DNA from: Sediminibacterium sp. Gen4 | Lineage (GTDB): Bacteria > Bacteroidota > Bacteroidia > Chitinophagales > Chitinophagaceae | Direction of reading: 5' to 3' | Length of the DNA stretch: 64,000 nt | Assembly: GCA_013391385.1 (NCBI GenBank) | Contig: JACBFI010000016.1 | Location: 1 to 64,000, forward strand | In this document: piece by piece, positions 26,331 through 35,747 of the stretch | Numbering within the stretch: the stretch's first letter is position 1 | Layout of the letters: each line of letters begins with the position of its first letter | Notes under the pieces: generated by a model | The model's input: the letters and a program-made list of their open reading frames with translations, nothing else | Databases searched by the model: none | What the model was told of the DNA's origin: nothing | Translations under genes and position numbers: made by a program

Positions 26331-27728
26331 ATGAAGCGTATAATTGCAACTTTATTTATTCTGTTCTCCATCACAATCGTTAAGGCACAAGAAAAGGACA
26401 GTCTTTCATTCATCAAATCAAAAAGAATGTCAGATGCTGACCTTGAAAAAAAGAAAGAAGGAATATTTATAACGGGTATTCCAGACTTTTCTTCTGACCC
26501 AGTTACAGGTTTTGGGCTTGGTATTAGGACAAATGTTTATTGGAATGGAAAACGGACAAACCCTTTTTTTGCTTACACACCATATCTTGCAAAACTCAAA
26601 GCAAATGCTGCATATTACACATCTAATGCAAAAGAATTAATTTTGTCACTTGATGTTCCTTACTATAAGGGAACTCGTTGGCGTTTTAAAGTAGACTTTA
26701 AGGCTCAGCAGAATCCTGCTAATTTATATTTTGGCTCTACCGAAACAACACTTGGTGAACTTAGGCTTCCTTCAACACCTAATGGTGGACAAACCTACTC
26801 AACTTATTCAGATTTTGACAAAGCAAGAAAAATATTACGAACAGGTGGAGTTGGAGAAGCTAGCTTAGTAACAGACGCCCTTTCAAATAGGTTTCGAGAA
26901 ACAGAATTTATGCTAAACCTAAAAGCAGACTATGCACTTGGTAAAAAGGGCGTATGGAGAATTATGGGTGGCTATGAAATCCAACATTTAAGTTACAAAA
27001 CATTTGAAGGTACAGAGGCAGAAGCGATAGACCCAGCAAATGGACAATCTGTAAAAGCACCAAATGGAACATCATTATTAAGAAGGGATTTTCAACAAGG
27101 CTTAATTTCAGGGCTTGACGGTGGCTGGGTTTCCATATTGCAAACTGCATTAATTTACGACACAAGAGATTTTGAGCCTGACCCAACCCGTGGGTACTAT
27201 CTTGAAATTGCCAATGAATTTTCAAATCCTATAATTGGTTCTCAATTCAACTTTGATAAACTGTTTATACAAGGACGGTTTTACAAAAAACTACCCATTG
27301 GCACAAGAACAGTTTTAGGTGGACGATTAGGTATAGGAAATATCTTTGGCGATAATGCACCATTCTTTGAATATCAAGACCAATGGAGCCCAGACGGTAG
27401 TATCAATGCTTTAGGTGGTAAGCAATCATTGCGTGGACATAGAGCCAATCGTTTTTTAGCTCGTTCATTGGCATTTGCAAATTTTGAGCTAAGGTACAGA
27501 ATAACAGAAACCAAATTAGGCAAACAACGCTTCGCATTTACACTTGCTCCTTTTTTTGACGCAGGAACGGTAAGAGATAAATGGCAAGACATTAACTTCA
27601 CCGATATAAAAACCTCATATGGTGGTGGTTTGAGAGTTGCTTGGAACCAATCAACAATAGTTTCGTTTGACTATGGTATTTCGAAGGAAGACAAACTGTT
27701 TTACTTTAGCATTGGACAAGCATTTTAA
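26331..27728 (+). CDS. BamA/TamA-like outer membrane beta-barrel protein
   Basis: A 465-residue outer membrane protein. A signal peptide (MKRIIATLFILFSITIVKAQ) is followed by GIFITGIPDFSSDPVTGFG and a barrel of Omp85 type: ALIYDTRDFEPDPTRGYYLE, the loop-6-like GGKQSLRGHRANRF and a C-terminal Phe (SIGQAF). There are no POTRA repeats, so it is not BamA itself; it resembles the short surface-antigen family of Bacteroidota. ATG at 26331; an in-frame TTG at 26301 precedes the charged n-region. It lies 66 bp after the kinase gene. Confidence 0.88.
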   Translation: MKRIIATLFILFSITIVKAQEKDSLSFIKSKRMSDADLEKKKEGIFITGIPDFSSDPVTGFGLGIRTNVYWNGKRTNPFFAYTPYLAKLKANAAYYTSNAKELILSLDVPYYKGTRWRFKVDFKAQQNPANLYFGSTETTLGELRLPSTPNGGQTYSTYSDFDKARKILRTGGVGEASLVTDALSNRFRETEFMLNLKADYALGKKGVWRIMGGYEIQHLSYKTFEGTEAEAIDPANGQSVKAPNGTSLLRRDFQQGLISGLDGGWVSILQTALIYDTRDFEPDPTRGYYLEIANEFSNPIIGSQFNFDKLFIQGRFYKKLPIGTRTVLGGRLGIGNIFGDNAPFFEYQDQWSPDGSINALGGKQSLRGHRANRFLARSLAFANFELRYRITETKLGKQRFAFTLAPFFDAGTVRDKWQDINFTDIKTSYGGGLRVAWNQSTIVSFDYGISKEDKLFYFSIGQAF

Positions 27729-28031
27729 GTTGACAGAAAGAAGCAGAGCACACAACAAAAGTATTTGCAAAAGCAGGGCTGGACATCGTAACATCAGCTA
27801 TGTGCAAGCATCAGCAGCGGTTAGGTTTGGACTATCAATGAATTCCCTGCTTTCGCAAATACTCAAACGTTAGCAGTAACACTTCAAGACATTAAAACTA
27901 GATACATTGAAAAAGATCTTTTATTTATTATTGATCAACAACTTTTAGAAAATTTTACAACTTTCCAAAAATTTCTTCAGCGTAATTTTAAGTTATTTTA
28001 AGACATTTAAACACCTAAAATTACTAGGCGC
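27729..28031. other. Intergenic region with attC-like structure
   Basis: 303 nt between the barrel protein and the S41 peptidase. The first half is the attC-like inverted repeat listed separately. From 27877 to 28031 the sequence is AT-rich with no recognised gene or promoter. Confidence 0.5.
27753..27876 (+). repeat. attC-like imperfect palindrome
   Basis: Nineteen-nt arms at 27760-27778 and 27845-27863 pair with one mismatch. Outside them are 4-5 unpaired nt, then AAC on the left (27754-27756) and GTT (27869-27871, in AACGTTAGC) on the right. That is the R-spacer-L architecture of integron attC sites. The 66-nt central spacer and total near 120 nt fit long attC sites. The outer R boxes pair only over AAC/GTT, which weakens the call. 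A long terminator-like palindrome is the alternative. Confidence 0.45.
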
Positions 28032-29426
28032 ATGAGGCTAACTACTTGCTTGTTGACCAGCTTCCTGTTCCTTTCCACTAAACTTTCCGCTCAAAATAAT
28101 CAATGTAACTGTCTTGAAAATCTAAAAAAGATGATTCTTAAGACGGAAGAGAACTATGCCGGTTTTCCTGCAAAAGTGAATAACAATACACAATCTGGAT
28201 ATAAAGCGCTGGTCAAGTCACTTGAGAAAAAAGCTTCCAAGGAAACAAATCCAAAAGCTTGTTTCTTCTTGCTCAAAGAATATATCAGATTATTTAAAGA
28301 CAAACATTTTACATTACGCTACATTAACTCTGAAGATTTTGATAAAGAAATAGCTGTATACTCTGAGAAGTATTTTCAAGAGCAGATTAAGAAAAAAGAG
28401 CTACAAAATATTGAAGGCATTTGGATCAATGCGGATACTTCACTAAAATTAGCGATACAAAAAACGCAACCCAATACTTTCAAAGGGATTGTAATTGCAT
28501 CAAAAGACCCTACGATCCCGATAGGTCTGGTTTATTTGACTTTACGAGCATCAAAAAATGGATTCATTGCTAAAGAATACAATTACTTCATCACAACCGA
28601 TATTCCTGCAAAACAAAAAGGCAACTTATTACAGATATGGAACCAAAGCATGTTTGGAAAGATCTATCCAACAGCATTATCACAAGCTGAAAAGAAAGAA
28701 TTGAGTACATGGCTGAATGACAATAATGGTCTTGATTTTCAAAAGCTATCTTCGAAAACAGCCTACTTAAAGATTCCAAGCTTTTTAAACAATGATGATA
28801 AAATTCAACAGTTGGTTACTAAACATGATTCTATCATAAAAGCAAGCGACTACTTAATCGTTGACTTAACAGGTAATGGTGGAGGTAATACTGGTTGGGT
28901 TTCTTTTTTGTCTTATTTCATGACAAACCCTATTCTTCAATATGATACCTACTTACGTGTTACTCCTGAAAATGTGCAGATGAAATTAAAAGATTTAGAA
29001 CCCTTTGTATTGAATCCGATACCGGATGATTATAAAAAATACTTTCCCAATGAAACAATCGCCGCTTATAAGAAAGCCTATCAGGAACTTCCTACAACCC
29101 AAAAAACATTTTATCCTATTCCGGGCGTAACCTTTCCATTGGATTCCATCTTACAGAGACCCAAGAAAATAGCAGTTATTGTAGATGACCTTTGTGGTAG
29201 TTCCACAGAATATTTTTTCTATCTCACCAAGCAAAGTAAAAAAGTAACTACCTACGGTATCCATACCATGAGGATGATGGATTATGAGGGCATGTCGATC
29301 CCAACTGCATTACCGTATGATAAGTATTTCTTAACCATCCCCATTGTAAAATCAAGTTGGACAGATAAGCAACCAATTGATCAAACCGGATTTCGGCCAA
29401 CCATTCTGTTGAATACAATAGAATAG
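28032..29426 (+). CDS. Secreted S41-family serine peptidase
   Basis: A 464-residue exported protein. After the signal peptide (MRLTTCLLTSFLFLSTKLSA) an N-terminal helical region with two Cys leads to the S41 core: IVDLTGNGGGNTGW and VDDLCGSSTEYFFYL, where Ser390 in SSTE is the expected nucleophile. A PDZ domain is not evident, so it resembles the tricorn/IRBP-like rather than the CtpA group. Substrate unknown. Asp codons return to mostly GAT here, unlike the preceding island. ATG at 28032. Confidence 0.9.
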   Translation: MRLTTCLLTSFLFLSTKLSAQNNQCNCLENLKKMILKTEENYAGFPAKVNNNTQSGYKALVKSLEKKASKETNPKACFFLLKEYIRLFKDKHFTLRYINSEDFDKEIAVYSEKYFQEQIKKKELQNIEGIWINADTSLKLAIQKTQPNTFKGIVIASKDPTIPIGLVYLTLRASKNGFIAKEYNYFITTDIPAKQKGNLLQIWNQSMFGKIYPTALSQAEKKELSTWLNDNNGLDFQKLSSKTAYLKIPSFLNNDDKIQQLVTKHDSIIKASDYLIVDLTGNGGGNTGWVSFLSYFMTNPILQYDTYLRVTPENVQMKLKDLEPFVLNPIPDDYKKYFPNETIAAYKKAYQELPTTQKTFYPIPGVTFPLDSILQRPKKIAVIVDDLCGSSTEYFFYLTKQSKKVTTYGIHTMRMMDYEGMSIPTALPYDKYFLTIPIVKSSWTDKQPIDQTGFRPTILLNTIE

Positions 29427-29578
29427 AAGAAATGGGTTGAGTTTGTGATGAAAGATTTAGAAAGAAATTAGTTGGCGGTTTTTTCATCAGCATTTATTAG
29501 CAGAATACCTTGTAACAACAGCATAAAAAAGGGAGATGATCACTCATCTCCCTTTGTATATCAATACTTGAATTGTAA

Positions 29579-30415
29579 TTAACCTAAAGCAACACGCTTA
29601 AATCCGGTAACAGTTACATTACCTGCATTTTTCAGGTAAGCTTCAACAGTGATGCTACCATCTTTTACGAAAGCCTGTGCCAACAAAGTATTCTCTTTGA
29701 AGAATGCATTCAGTTTACCTTCTGCGATCTTAGCGATCATATCATCGGGTTTACCTGCCATTTTAGGATCTGCTTTCATGGTATCTACCACAATTGCTCT
29801 TTCTCTTTCGATGGTTTCAGCAGGAATGCTATTCGCATCTACTGCCAATGGATTCATCGCAGCAATTTGCATCGCTACATCTTTACCAGCTTCAGCAGCT
29901 TCACTGCTTAATCCAACCAATACACCCATACGGTATGCACCATGGATATAAGATGCTACATAAGGAGCTTCTACTCTTTCAAACTTAGCAATACCGATTT
30001 TTTCACCGATAGCAGCCAGTTTATCATTGATCATATCCGCTACTTTAGAACCATTGATCACTACTTCACTCAGCTCTTCCGCACTTTTTACATTATTAGC
30101 AACAGCTGCATCAGCGATGGTCTGTGCAAATGCAACGAAATCTGCATTCTTAGATACGAAATCTGTTTCGCAACTGATACAAACCACAAAACCGGTTTTG
30201 TTATCAGCTGAAGTCTTAGCGATGATCACACCTTCTTTTGCTTCACGGTCGCTACGCTTGGCAGCAACTTTCTGTCCTTGCTTACGCAACCAGTCGATCG
30301 CAGCTTCGAAATCACCATTGGTTTCAGTCAAAGCTTTTCTGCAATCCATCATGCCGGCACCTGTGGCCTGGCGTAATTTGTTGATATCAGCGGCTGTAAT
30401 TGTTACAGTACTCAT
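29579..30415 (-). CDS. tsf: Translation elongation factor Ts
   Basis: A 278-residue guanine nucleotide exchange factor for EF-Tu. The N-terminal UBA-like domain reads ITAADINKLRQATGAGMMDCRKAL; the core has TDFVSKNADFVAFA and the second half VASYIHGAYRMGVLVGL and MQIAAMNPLAV. Length and domain order are normal. ATG at 30415. It is downstream of rpsB, separated by 208 nt that include an inverted repeat. Confidence 0.98.
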   Translation of the reverse strand: MSTVTITAADINKLRQATGAGMMDCRKALTETNGDFEAAIDWLRKQGQKVAAKRSDREAKEGVIIAKTSADNKTGFVVCISCETDFVSKNADFVAFAQTIADAAVANNVKSAEELSEVVINGSKVADMINDKLAAIGEKIGIAKFERVEAPYVASYIHGAYRMGVLVGLSSEAAEAGKDVAMQIAAMNPLAVDANSIPAETIERERAIVVDTMKADPKMAGKPDDMIAKIAEGKLNAFFKENTLLAQAFVKDGSITVEAYLKNAGNVTVTGFKRVALG

Positions 30416-30561
30416 GGTATGTTGAATTTTGAATGTTGATTGAAATGCGTCTGATAAACTGCAAAATTATGGTCCTTACCAGAGCGCTTATTTTATGAAA
30501 TGATGAACAGGTATTGTCAAATACGATGCCTGATCATCAAAAGACTGAAGTGTATATATAA

Positions 30562-30611
30562 ATTGGGTCATTATGTCACTATCTGAAGAGATAATGACGC
30601 AATGACCCAAT
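30562..30611. repeat. Inverted repeat after rpsB
   Basis: ATTGGGTCATTATGTCACTATCT (split here as 30562-30584) pairs imperfectly with 30589-30611 around a GAAG loop, reading ATTGGGTCATT and AATGACCCAAT at the ends. It lies between rpsB and tsf and may reduce read-through. Confidence 0.65.
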
Positions 30612-30623
30612 CTGATTACTTCA

Positions 30624-31514
30624 TTATCTGCTTCCACCGCCACCGGCTGGACGACGGCTTCCCGGAACACGACGCTTAGGAGCTCCGCTTCCTTCACCCG
30701 CACCGGCACCACCACGGCGACCGCCACGTGCAGCTTCAGCTTGTGCTTCTGCTTCTAATCTGCGTGCTTTTGCTTCGTTCTCGTTATTGCTATCTTCTGT
30801 TTCTTCTTCATCTTTAGAAGCCTGACGTTCAGCCAGACCTTCAGCGATAGCAGCTACGATATAGTTAGTGATGATTGCAATAGATTTGGTAGCATCATCA
30901 TTCGCAGGAATAGCGAAATCAACTTTATTAGGATCACAGTTGGTATCAACCATACCAAAAGTGGTAATACCTAAACGCTTAGCTTCAGCTAATGCGATAT
31001 GCTCATGTCCGATATCAACCAGGAACAATGCTGCCGGAAGACGACCCAACTGCGCGATACCACCCAATACTTTCTCCATCTTGTCTTTATCGCGACTCAA
31101 TGTCAATCTTTCTTTTTTGGTAAGGCTTTCAGCACTGCCATCAGCCAGCATTTTTTCGATGCTCTGCATTTTCTTCACGCTCTTACGAACGGTGTTGAAG
31201 TTGGTCAACATACCACCCAGCCAACGTTCTGTAGCGAAAGGCATGTTCACACGCTTAGCGCATTCACTCACGATTTCTTTCGCTTGTTTTTTGGTGGCCA
31301 CAAACATGATCTTCTTACCGCTTTTAGCGATCTGCTTCACAGCCGCTGCAGCTTCCTGCAGGTGATCAACAGTTTTATTCAGATCAATGATGTGAATACC
31401 TTTCTTCTCAGCAAAGATGTAAGGCAACATCTTGGGATTCCACTTCTTTTTCAGGTGACCAAAGTGTACGCCGGCCTCCAGAAGTTGTTGCTGTAATGAA
31501 GTGTTATTTTCCAT
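30624..31514 (-). CDS. rpsB: 30S ribosomal protein S2 with R/G-rich C-terminal extension
   Basis: A 296-residue S2. The conserved body has LLEAGVHFGHLKKKWNPKM, FVATKKQAKEIV, PFATERWLGGMLTNF and DIGHEHIALAEAKRLGI. After residue about 235 an acidic segment (DEEETEDSNNENEAKARR) and a Gly/Arg-rich tail (ARGGRRGGAGAGEGSG onward) add roughly 60 residues beyond the usual length. ATG at 31514 is chosen; the frame opens at a TTG at 31580 within an inverted repeat. Confidence 0.98.
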   Translation of the reverse strand: MENNTSLQQQLLEAGVHFGHLKKKWNPKMLPYIFAEKKGIHIIDLNKTVDHLQEAAAAVKQIAKSGKKIMFVATKKQAKEIVSECAKRVNMPFATERWLGGMLTNFNTVRKSVKKMQSIEKMLADGSAESLTKKERLTLSRDKDKMEKVLGGIAQLGRLPAALFLVDIGHEHIALAEAKRLGITTFGMVDTNCDPNKVDFAIPANDDATKSIAIITNYIVAAIAEGLAERQASKDEEETEDSNNENEAKARRLEAEAQAEAARGGRRGGAGAGEGSGAPKRRVPGSRRPAGGGGSR

Positions 31515-31551
31515 CTTGTATGATTGTTGTAAATTTTTAAAATTATTTATC

Positions 31552-31622
31552 AGCTTCAGGCTGCAAGCCTCAAGCCGCAAGCAGCATTTCGCTTGTAACT
31601 TGTAGCTTGAAGCCTGTAGCTT
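31552..31622. repeat. Degenerate inverted repeat of AGCTTGTAG-type words
   Basis: The left part (31552-31584) and right part (31590-31622) are imperfect reverse complements, both made of variants of GCTTCAAGC and GCTTGTAGC. It sits between rpsI and rpsB. Similar words without a partner occur at 32772-32808. Confidence 0.6.
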
Positions 31623-31630
31623 CTCTCCAA

Positions 31631-32020
31631 TTAACGCTTACTGAACTGGTAGCTTCTACGTGCTTTCTTGTGACCGAATTTCTTACGTTCAACACCACGT
31701 GGATCACGCTTCAGTTGTCCGGCAGCCTTCAGTGAAGGACGGAAATCAGCACTGATCTCTAACAATGCACGAGCAATACCCAGTTTGGCAGCTTCGGCCT
31801 GGCCTTTCAAACCACCACCTTGTGCATTGATCACCACATCATACTTACCCAGTACTTCTGCAGTTTTCAAAGGAGCTTCTACCTGATTCTGCAGGTATAC
31901 CAGCGGAAAATATTCTTTATAATCTTTATCGTTTACAGTGATCTTACCATCACCCTTGCTAATGAATACACGGGTAACAGCTTCTTTACGGCGACCAACT
32001 GCGTTTTTTTGTTTTTCCAT
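31631..32020 (-). CDS. rpsI: 30S ribosomal protein S9
   Basis: A 129-residue S9. It begins MEKQKNAVGRRKEAVTRVFI and ends with the invariant ERKKFGHKKARRSYQFSKR tail that reaches the P-site tRNA. ATG at 32020, 36 bp after rplM, the usual rplM-rpsI pairing. Confidence 0.98.
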   Translation of the reverse strand: MEKQKNAVGRRKEAVTRVFISKGDGKITVNDKDYKEYFPLVYLQNQVEAPLKTAEVLGKYDVVINAQGGGLKGQAEAAKLGIARALLEISADFRPSLKAAGQLKRDPRGVERKKFGHKKARRSYQFSKR

Positions 32021-32056
32021 TTATCAGGAATTTGTAATTAGCTAATTTGTTGTTGA

Positions 32057-32500
32057 TTAGAACTTCAGTTCTTTAGGCTGTTGAGCAGTGTGCGGATGTG
32101 CACTACCTGCATACACAAACAATTTCTTGATCATTTTACGACCCAGACGATTCTTAGGGAGCATACCTTTTACAGCTCTCTCCATAATTACTTCCGGACG
32201 ACGCTTGATCAAATCTTGCGCTGCTTCTTCTTTTTTACCACCTGGGTAACCAGAGAAATTGATGTATTGTTTGTCTTCGAATTTGTTACCCGTGAAAACA
32301 ACTTTCTCAGCATTGATAACAATTACGTAGTCACCACAATCAACGTGCGGTGTGTAATAAGCTTTGTTCTTACCACGAAGAACAGAAGCAATCTTAGAGG
32401 CAATACGTCCTACGGTTTGATTAGTACCGTCCACAACGTACCAGTTGTGCTGTACGGTAGCCGCATTCGCATGCTTCGTAGTGAAATGAAGTTTACTCAT
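32057..32500 (-). CDS. rplM: 50S ribosomal protein L13
   Basis: A 147-residue L13. Motifs include [39 protein letters not shown] and [20 protein letters not shown] at 32500. First gene of the rplM-rpsI-rpsB-tsf run; the promoter lies at 32569-32601 with a 68-nt leader. Confidence 0.98.
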   Translation of the reverse strand: MSKLHFTTKHANAATVQHNWYVVDGTNQTVGRIASKIASVLRGKNKAYYTPHVDCGDYVIVINAEKVVFTGNKFEDKQYINFSGYPGGKKEEAAQDLIKRRPEVIMERAVKGMLPKNRLGRKMIKKLFVYAGSAHPHTAQQPKELKF

Positions 32501-32568
32501 AATATTTCTTTTTAAGTGAACCCGGCGCTATCCCACCGGACTTATAATGATCCCAGAATTTGGGACGG

Positions 32569-32601
32569 CAAAGGTAGGCCTGATATAGATGATTTTCCAA
32601 A
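32569..32601 (-). promoter_or_regulatory. rplM operon promoter
   Basis: On the minus strand TTTG (32598-32601) and TACCTTTG (32569-32576) are 21 nt apart, a good Bacteroidota promoter. Transcription would begin near 32564. Confidence 0.65.
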
Positions 32602-32688
32602 GAAATTGGAATGTATTTTTAATCGAACCTTTGTAATTAATTGATTTTCAATAAAAAATTTGGTTGAAAATTTCTATTGATGAAAAAA

Positions 32689-32740
32689 TAAGCCACAGAT
32701 CCACAGATTACGCAACCATAATCTGTGAATCTGTGGCTTA
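32689..32740. repeat. Inverted repeat of CCACAGAT words
   Basis: Twenty-two-nt arms (32689-32710 and 32719-32740) pair with one mismatch around an 8-nt loop. Each arm contains two copies of CACAGAT. Probable terminator for the hydrolase gene, which runs toward it. Confidence 0.8.
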
Positions 32741-32812
32741 ATATAACAGCACGCTATCCCATTTCAGACTAAATACTTGTAGCCTGTGGCTTGCTACTTG
32801 TCGCTTACACTG

Positions 32813-33700
32813 CTATTTTTTCAAAAGCCCCTGATACTCCATCCATACAGCAAACTGTTCAGCCCAAGCATCAGAAGGCTGTTGCTGCTTGCGGATACCA
32901 AAACCATGTCCGCCTTTATTGTATACATGCAATTCAGCGGATTTTTTGGCATTGTTCCATTTGGTGTACAATGCCACACTATGCGTTTGCAGACCAATTT
33001 GGTCATCAGATGCTACGGCAATAAACATGGGTGGAGCATCTGCTGCCACCGCTCCCTGCATTTCAGGAGGCAGAAAAGCATAAATGGGCGCTACAAAATC
33101 GGGTTTGTTTTCTGCGGTATAGCCAAAACCGGCTGAGCCCGCTACTGTTCCACCCGCTGAAAAACCCATGATGCCTATTTTATTAGGGTCAACACCCAAT
33201 TGTGCTGCATTTTTTCTGACATAAGCTATTGCCTGCTTCCCATCTGCAATGGCCATAGGAATAGATGCCGTTTGTTTGGCCTGTAAATCCTTATCACCAA
33301 ATGAGGCATTGAAATCTTTGATCGGATCATCGCCGGATGCTTTTGCCAATCTGTATTTTAAAACAAAACAGGTAACGCCTTTTGTAGCCAGCCATCTTGC
33401 AACACCCAATCCTTCGTTTTCGATAGACAACGCAAAGAATCCTCCACCCGGACAAATCACTACTGCTGTTCCATTGGCTTTTCCCGCTTCGGGTTTGATC
33501 ACTGTAAGCGTGGGGTCTGATACATTAAAAACTACCGGTGTATTCCATGCAGTCTTTTCTATATAAGCTTCAGACCATGTCCAACTTTCTGAACCGGGGG
33601 CTTTGCCTTCATAGAGTTTGATAACATCTTGTGCAGTTAATACTGTTGTACAAAACAATACTAATAACAATCCAAAAAAAGAGCGTACTAACATAGCCAT
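32813..33700 (-). CDS. Secreted alpha/beta hydrolase (BD-FAE/acetyl-esterase type)
   Basis: A 295-residue exported esterase. The signal peptide spans MLVRSFFGLLLVLFCTTVLTAQ. The oxyanion loop VVICPGGGFFAL, the nucleophile elbow GIMGFSAGGTVAG and the late KGGHGFG supply the expected elements and His; the Asp is probably in VASDDQIG. Enzymes of this type deacetylate plant polysaccharides. ATG at 33700 (or 33694) is preferred to an in-frame TTG at 33775, which would put 25 residues before the signal peptide. Confidence 0.88.
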   Translation of the reverse strand: MAMLVRSFFGLLLVLFCTTVLTAQDVIKLYEGKAPGSESWTWSEAYIEKTAWNTPVVFNVSDPTLTVIKPEAGKANGTAVVICPGGGFFALSIENEGLGVARWLATKGVTCFVLKYRLAKASGDDPIKDFNASFGDKDLQAKQTASIPMAIADGKQAIAYVRKNAAQLGVDPNKIGIMGFSAGGTVAGSAGFGYTAENKPDFVAPIYAFLPPEMQGAVAADAPPMFIAVASDDQIGLQTHSVALYTKWNNAKKSAELHVYNKGGHGFGIRKQQQPSDAWAEQFAVWMEYQGLLKK

Positions 33701-33781
33701 ATTTTTATAGTAAGATATGAATGAATCAATAAAGCCACTACCATTAACCGTATCACTAACAAAAAAATAATTCAACGCGTA

Positions 33782-34486
33782 TCAAACATTCACCCCAAAT
33801 AAATATCCAACGAATGCTGATAATCCCATCGCAATGGTTCCCCAGAATGTAACCCTTATAATAGCTTTCAGTACTCCCGACCCACCAGTCTTAGCTGCCA
33901 ACGCTCCGAGAATGATGAGAAAAATAATAGCAGATCCATACAAAGTATACCGCAATGATTCCAAGGGTAGAAACAATGTAGCCAGCAGTGGTAATACACC
34001 CCCTGCAGTAAAAGCCGCACCGGATGCCAACGCAGCTTGAATAGGATTGGCCTGACTGATTTCATTCAATCCCAATTCATCTCTTAAATGTGCACCCAAT
34101 GCGTCATGCTCTGTAAGCTCTTTGGCAACTAACATCGCTGTTTCTTTTTTCAAACCTCTTTGTTCATAGATCTCTGCCAGTCTTTGCAATTCGAGCTCCG
34201 GCATTTCTTCTAATTCCTGCTTTTCGCGAAGAATATCCGCCTTCTCCACATCAGTTTGTGAACTCACCGAAACATATTCACCCGCTGCCATCGATAAAGC
34301 ACCTGCCACCAATCCCGCTACTGTTGCCAACACGATCGGGTCTCTCGTAACACTGGCGGAAGCCACACCAATGGCAATACTTGCCGTGGATAGTATGCCA
34401 TCATTTGCTCCTAACACTGCCGCACGTAGCCAATTACTTCTATTGATATAATGTGGCGCGAGATAATCATCCATGTGTGCTGACAT
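33782..34486 (-). CDS. VIT1/CCC1-type iron/manganese transporter
   Basis: A 234-residue membrane protein. The first helix and metal region read RAAVLGANDGILSTASIAIGVA, followed by AGALSMAAGEYVSVSSQTDVEKADI, the signature of the VIT/CCC1 family. A cytoplasmic helical insert (about 85-150) contains Glu residues expected to bind metal, and three more helices follow. It should export or sequester Fe2+/Mn2+. ATG at 34486 chosen over a TTG at 34516. Confidence 0.93.
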   Translation of the reverse strand: MSAHMDDYLAPHYINRSNWLRAAVLGANDGILSTASIAIGVASASVTRDPIVLATVAGLVAGALSMAAGEYVSVSSQTDVEKADILREKQELEEMPELELQRLAEIYEQRGLKKETAMLVAKELTEHDALGAHLRDELGLNEISQANPIQAALASGAAFTAGGVLPLLATLFLPLESLRYTLYGSAIIFLIILGALAAKTGGSGVLKAIIRVTFWGTIAMGLSAFVGYLFGVNV

Positions 34487-34572
34487 AATTTTGACTTTTG
34501 TATTTGCTGTTTTCAAGTTACTAAACTATTGTGATAGCAGAACTACTTATATAATAACTTCGTTATCATAAC

Positions 34573-35742
34573 ATGGCGTACCATAAATTCAAGGCTACAC
34601 AAATTTTCACCGGCAAAGAAATGCTGGATGAAGATGTTGTACTCATTACTGATACCTCAGGTACTATTGAAGCCGTTGTTCGTAAAGAAGAGGCAGGAGA
34701 AGATGTACAAACATTAGAAGGTTTACTTTGTCCGGGTTTTATCAATGCGCACTGCCATTTAGAGCTAAGTCATCTAAAAGGATGTATTCCTGAAAAAACA
34801 GGTTTGGTAGATTTTGTTTTACAGGTGGTTCAACAAAGACATTTCCCTGATGAAGAAATACTGGCTGCTATCAGCAAAGCAGAAGATGATATGCTAAACG
34901 CAGGTATTGTAGCAGTAGGAGATATTTGCAACAACACCCATACACTCTCACAAAAAAAATTACATCGGTTACAATACCATCATTTTATTGAGATCAGTGG
35001 TTGGAATCCTTCCATCGCAGCAATCAGGATGCAGAAATCACTGGGTTATTTCAAAGAGTTTCATACCGTATTTCCTGACCAGTCCAGTGTTTCACCGCAT
35101 GCTCCCTATTCTGTTTCTACTGATTTGTGGCAAGCAATGCAACCTTACTTCACAGATCAAATCATCACGATTCACAATCAGGAATCAGCGGCAGAAAATG
35201 AATTATTCAAAACTGATAGTGGTGATTTTAAAAGACTGTATCAACTTATGCAAATTAGCAACCCTTCATTCACTGCTACGGGTAAAAACAGTCTTCCCTC
35301 AATTTTCAAATATCTTGAATCAGCAAAACAGGTACTCTTGGTACACAATAGTTTTACTGAACAATCCGATATTGATTTTATTCGATCATCGCAAACACCG
35401 GTATCTTTTTGTTTATGTCCGAATGCCAACTTATATATCGAACAAACATTACCACCCGTTGACCTTTTTGTAAAAAATGATATCACATGGGTCATCGGAA
35501 CCGATAGTCTAGCCAGTAATCATCAATTGAGCATTCTGGATGAATTGAAAACCCTGCATCAATATTTCCCCCATCTTTCACTTTCACTTTTGCTAAAAGC
35601 CGCTACAGACAATGGTGCTACAGCATTAGGAATGGAAAAAGAGTTAGGCAGTTTTGAAAAAGGAAAAAAACCGGGTGTTTTGTTATTGAAGGATATTGCA
35701 GATAAGATTACTGCTGATACTTCTGTTCAACGAATATTATAA
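34573..35742 (+). CDS. Amidohydrolase-superfamily enzyme (deaminase-like)
   Basis: A 389-residue metal-dependent hydrolase. The HxH motif is in [15 protein letters not shown], then SPHAPYSVS, the metal His in VLLVHNSF and Asp in [12 protein letters not shown]. The pattern is that of the ATZ/TRZ/SsnA subgroup, which removes amino or chloro groups from ring substrates such as aminodeoxyfutalosine, guanine or S-adenosylhomocysteine. The substrate cannot be fixed from the sequence. A TAACTTCG box near 34553 lies 12 nt upstream. ATG at 34573. Confidence 0.88.
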   Translation: MAYHKFKATQIFTGKEMLDEDVVLITDTSGTIEAVVRKEEAGEDVQTLEGLLCPGFINAHCHLELSHLKGCIPEKTGLVDFVLQVVQQRHFPDEEILAAISKAEDDMLNAGIVAVGDICNNTHTLSQKKLHRLQYHHFIEISGWNPSIAAIRMQKSLGYFKEFHTVFPDQSSVSPHAPYSVSTDLWQAMQPYFTDQIITIHNQESAAENELFKTDSGDFKRLYQLMQISNPSFTATGKNSLPSIFKYLESAKQVLLVHNSFTEQSDIDFIRSSQTPVSFCLCPNANLYIEQTLPPVDLFVKNDITWVIGTDSLASNHQLSILDELKTLHQYFPHLSLSLLLKAATDNGATALGMEKELGSFEKGKKPGVLLLKDIADKITADTSVQRIL

Positions 35743-35747
35743 GACAA

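Larger units (their letters stand above)
24217..27876 (+). mobile_element. Candidate acquired island: two-component system plus outer membrane protein
   Basis: Three plus-strand genes differ visibly from their neighbours: Asp is written mostly GAC, whereas genes on either side use mostly GAT, and the segment looks more AT-rich. The left border has GTTAGGT; the right border is an attC-like structure ending in GTTAGC. No integrase or transposase is present. Boundaries and mode of acquisition are inferred. Confidence 0.4.
32501..32812. other. Intergenic region: rplM leader, promoter and inverted repeat
   Basis: 312 nt without a gene. From rplM outward it holds a GC-rich leader with an imperfect hairpin (AAGTCCGG against CCGGGTTCACTT on the minus strand), the rplM promoter, an AT-rich stretch, an inverted repeat at 32689-32740 and CTTGTAGCC-type words up to the hydrolase stop. 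Whether the leader is an L13-type autoregulatory element is unknown. Confidence 0.6.
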
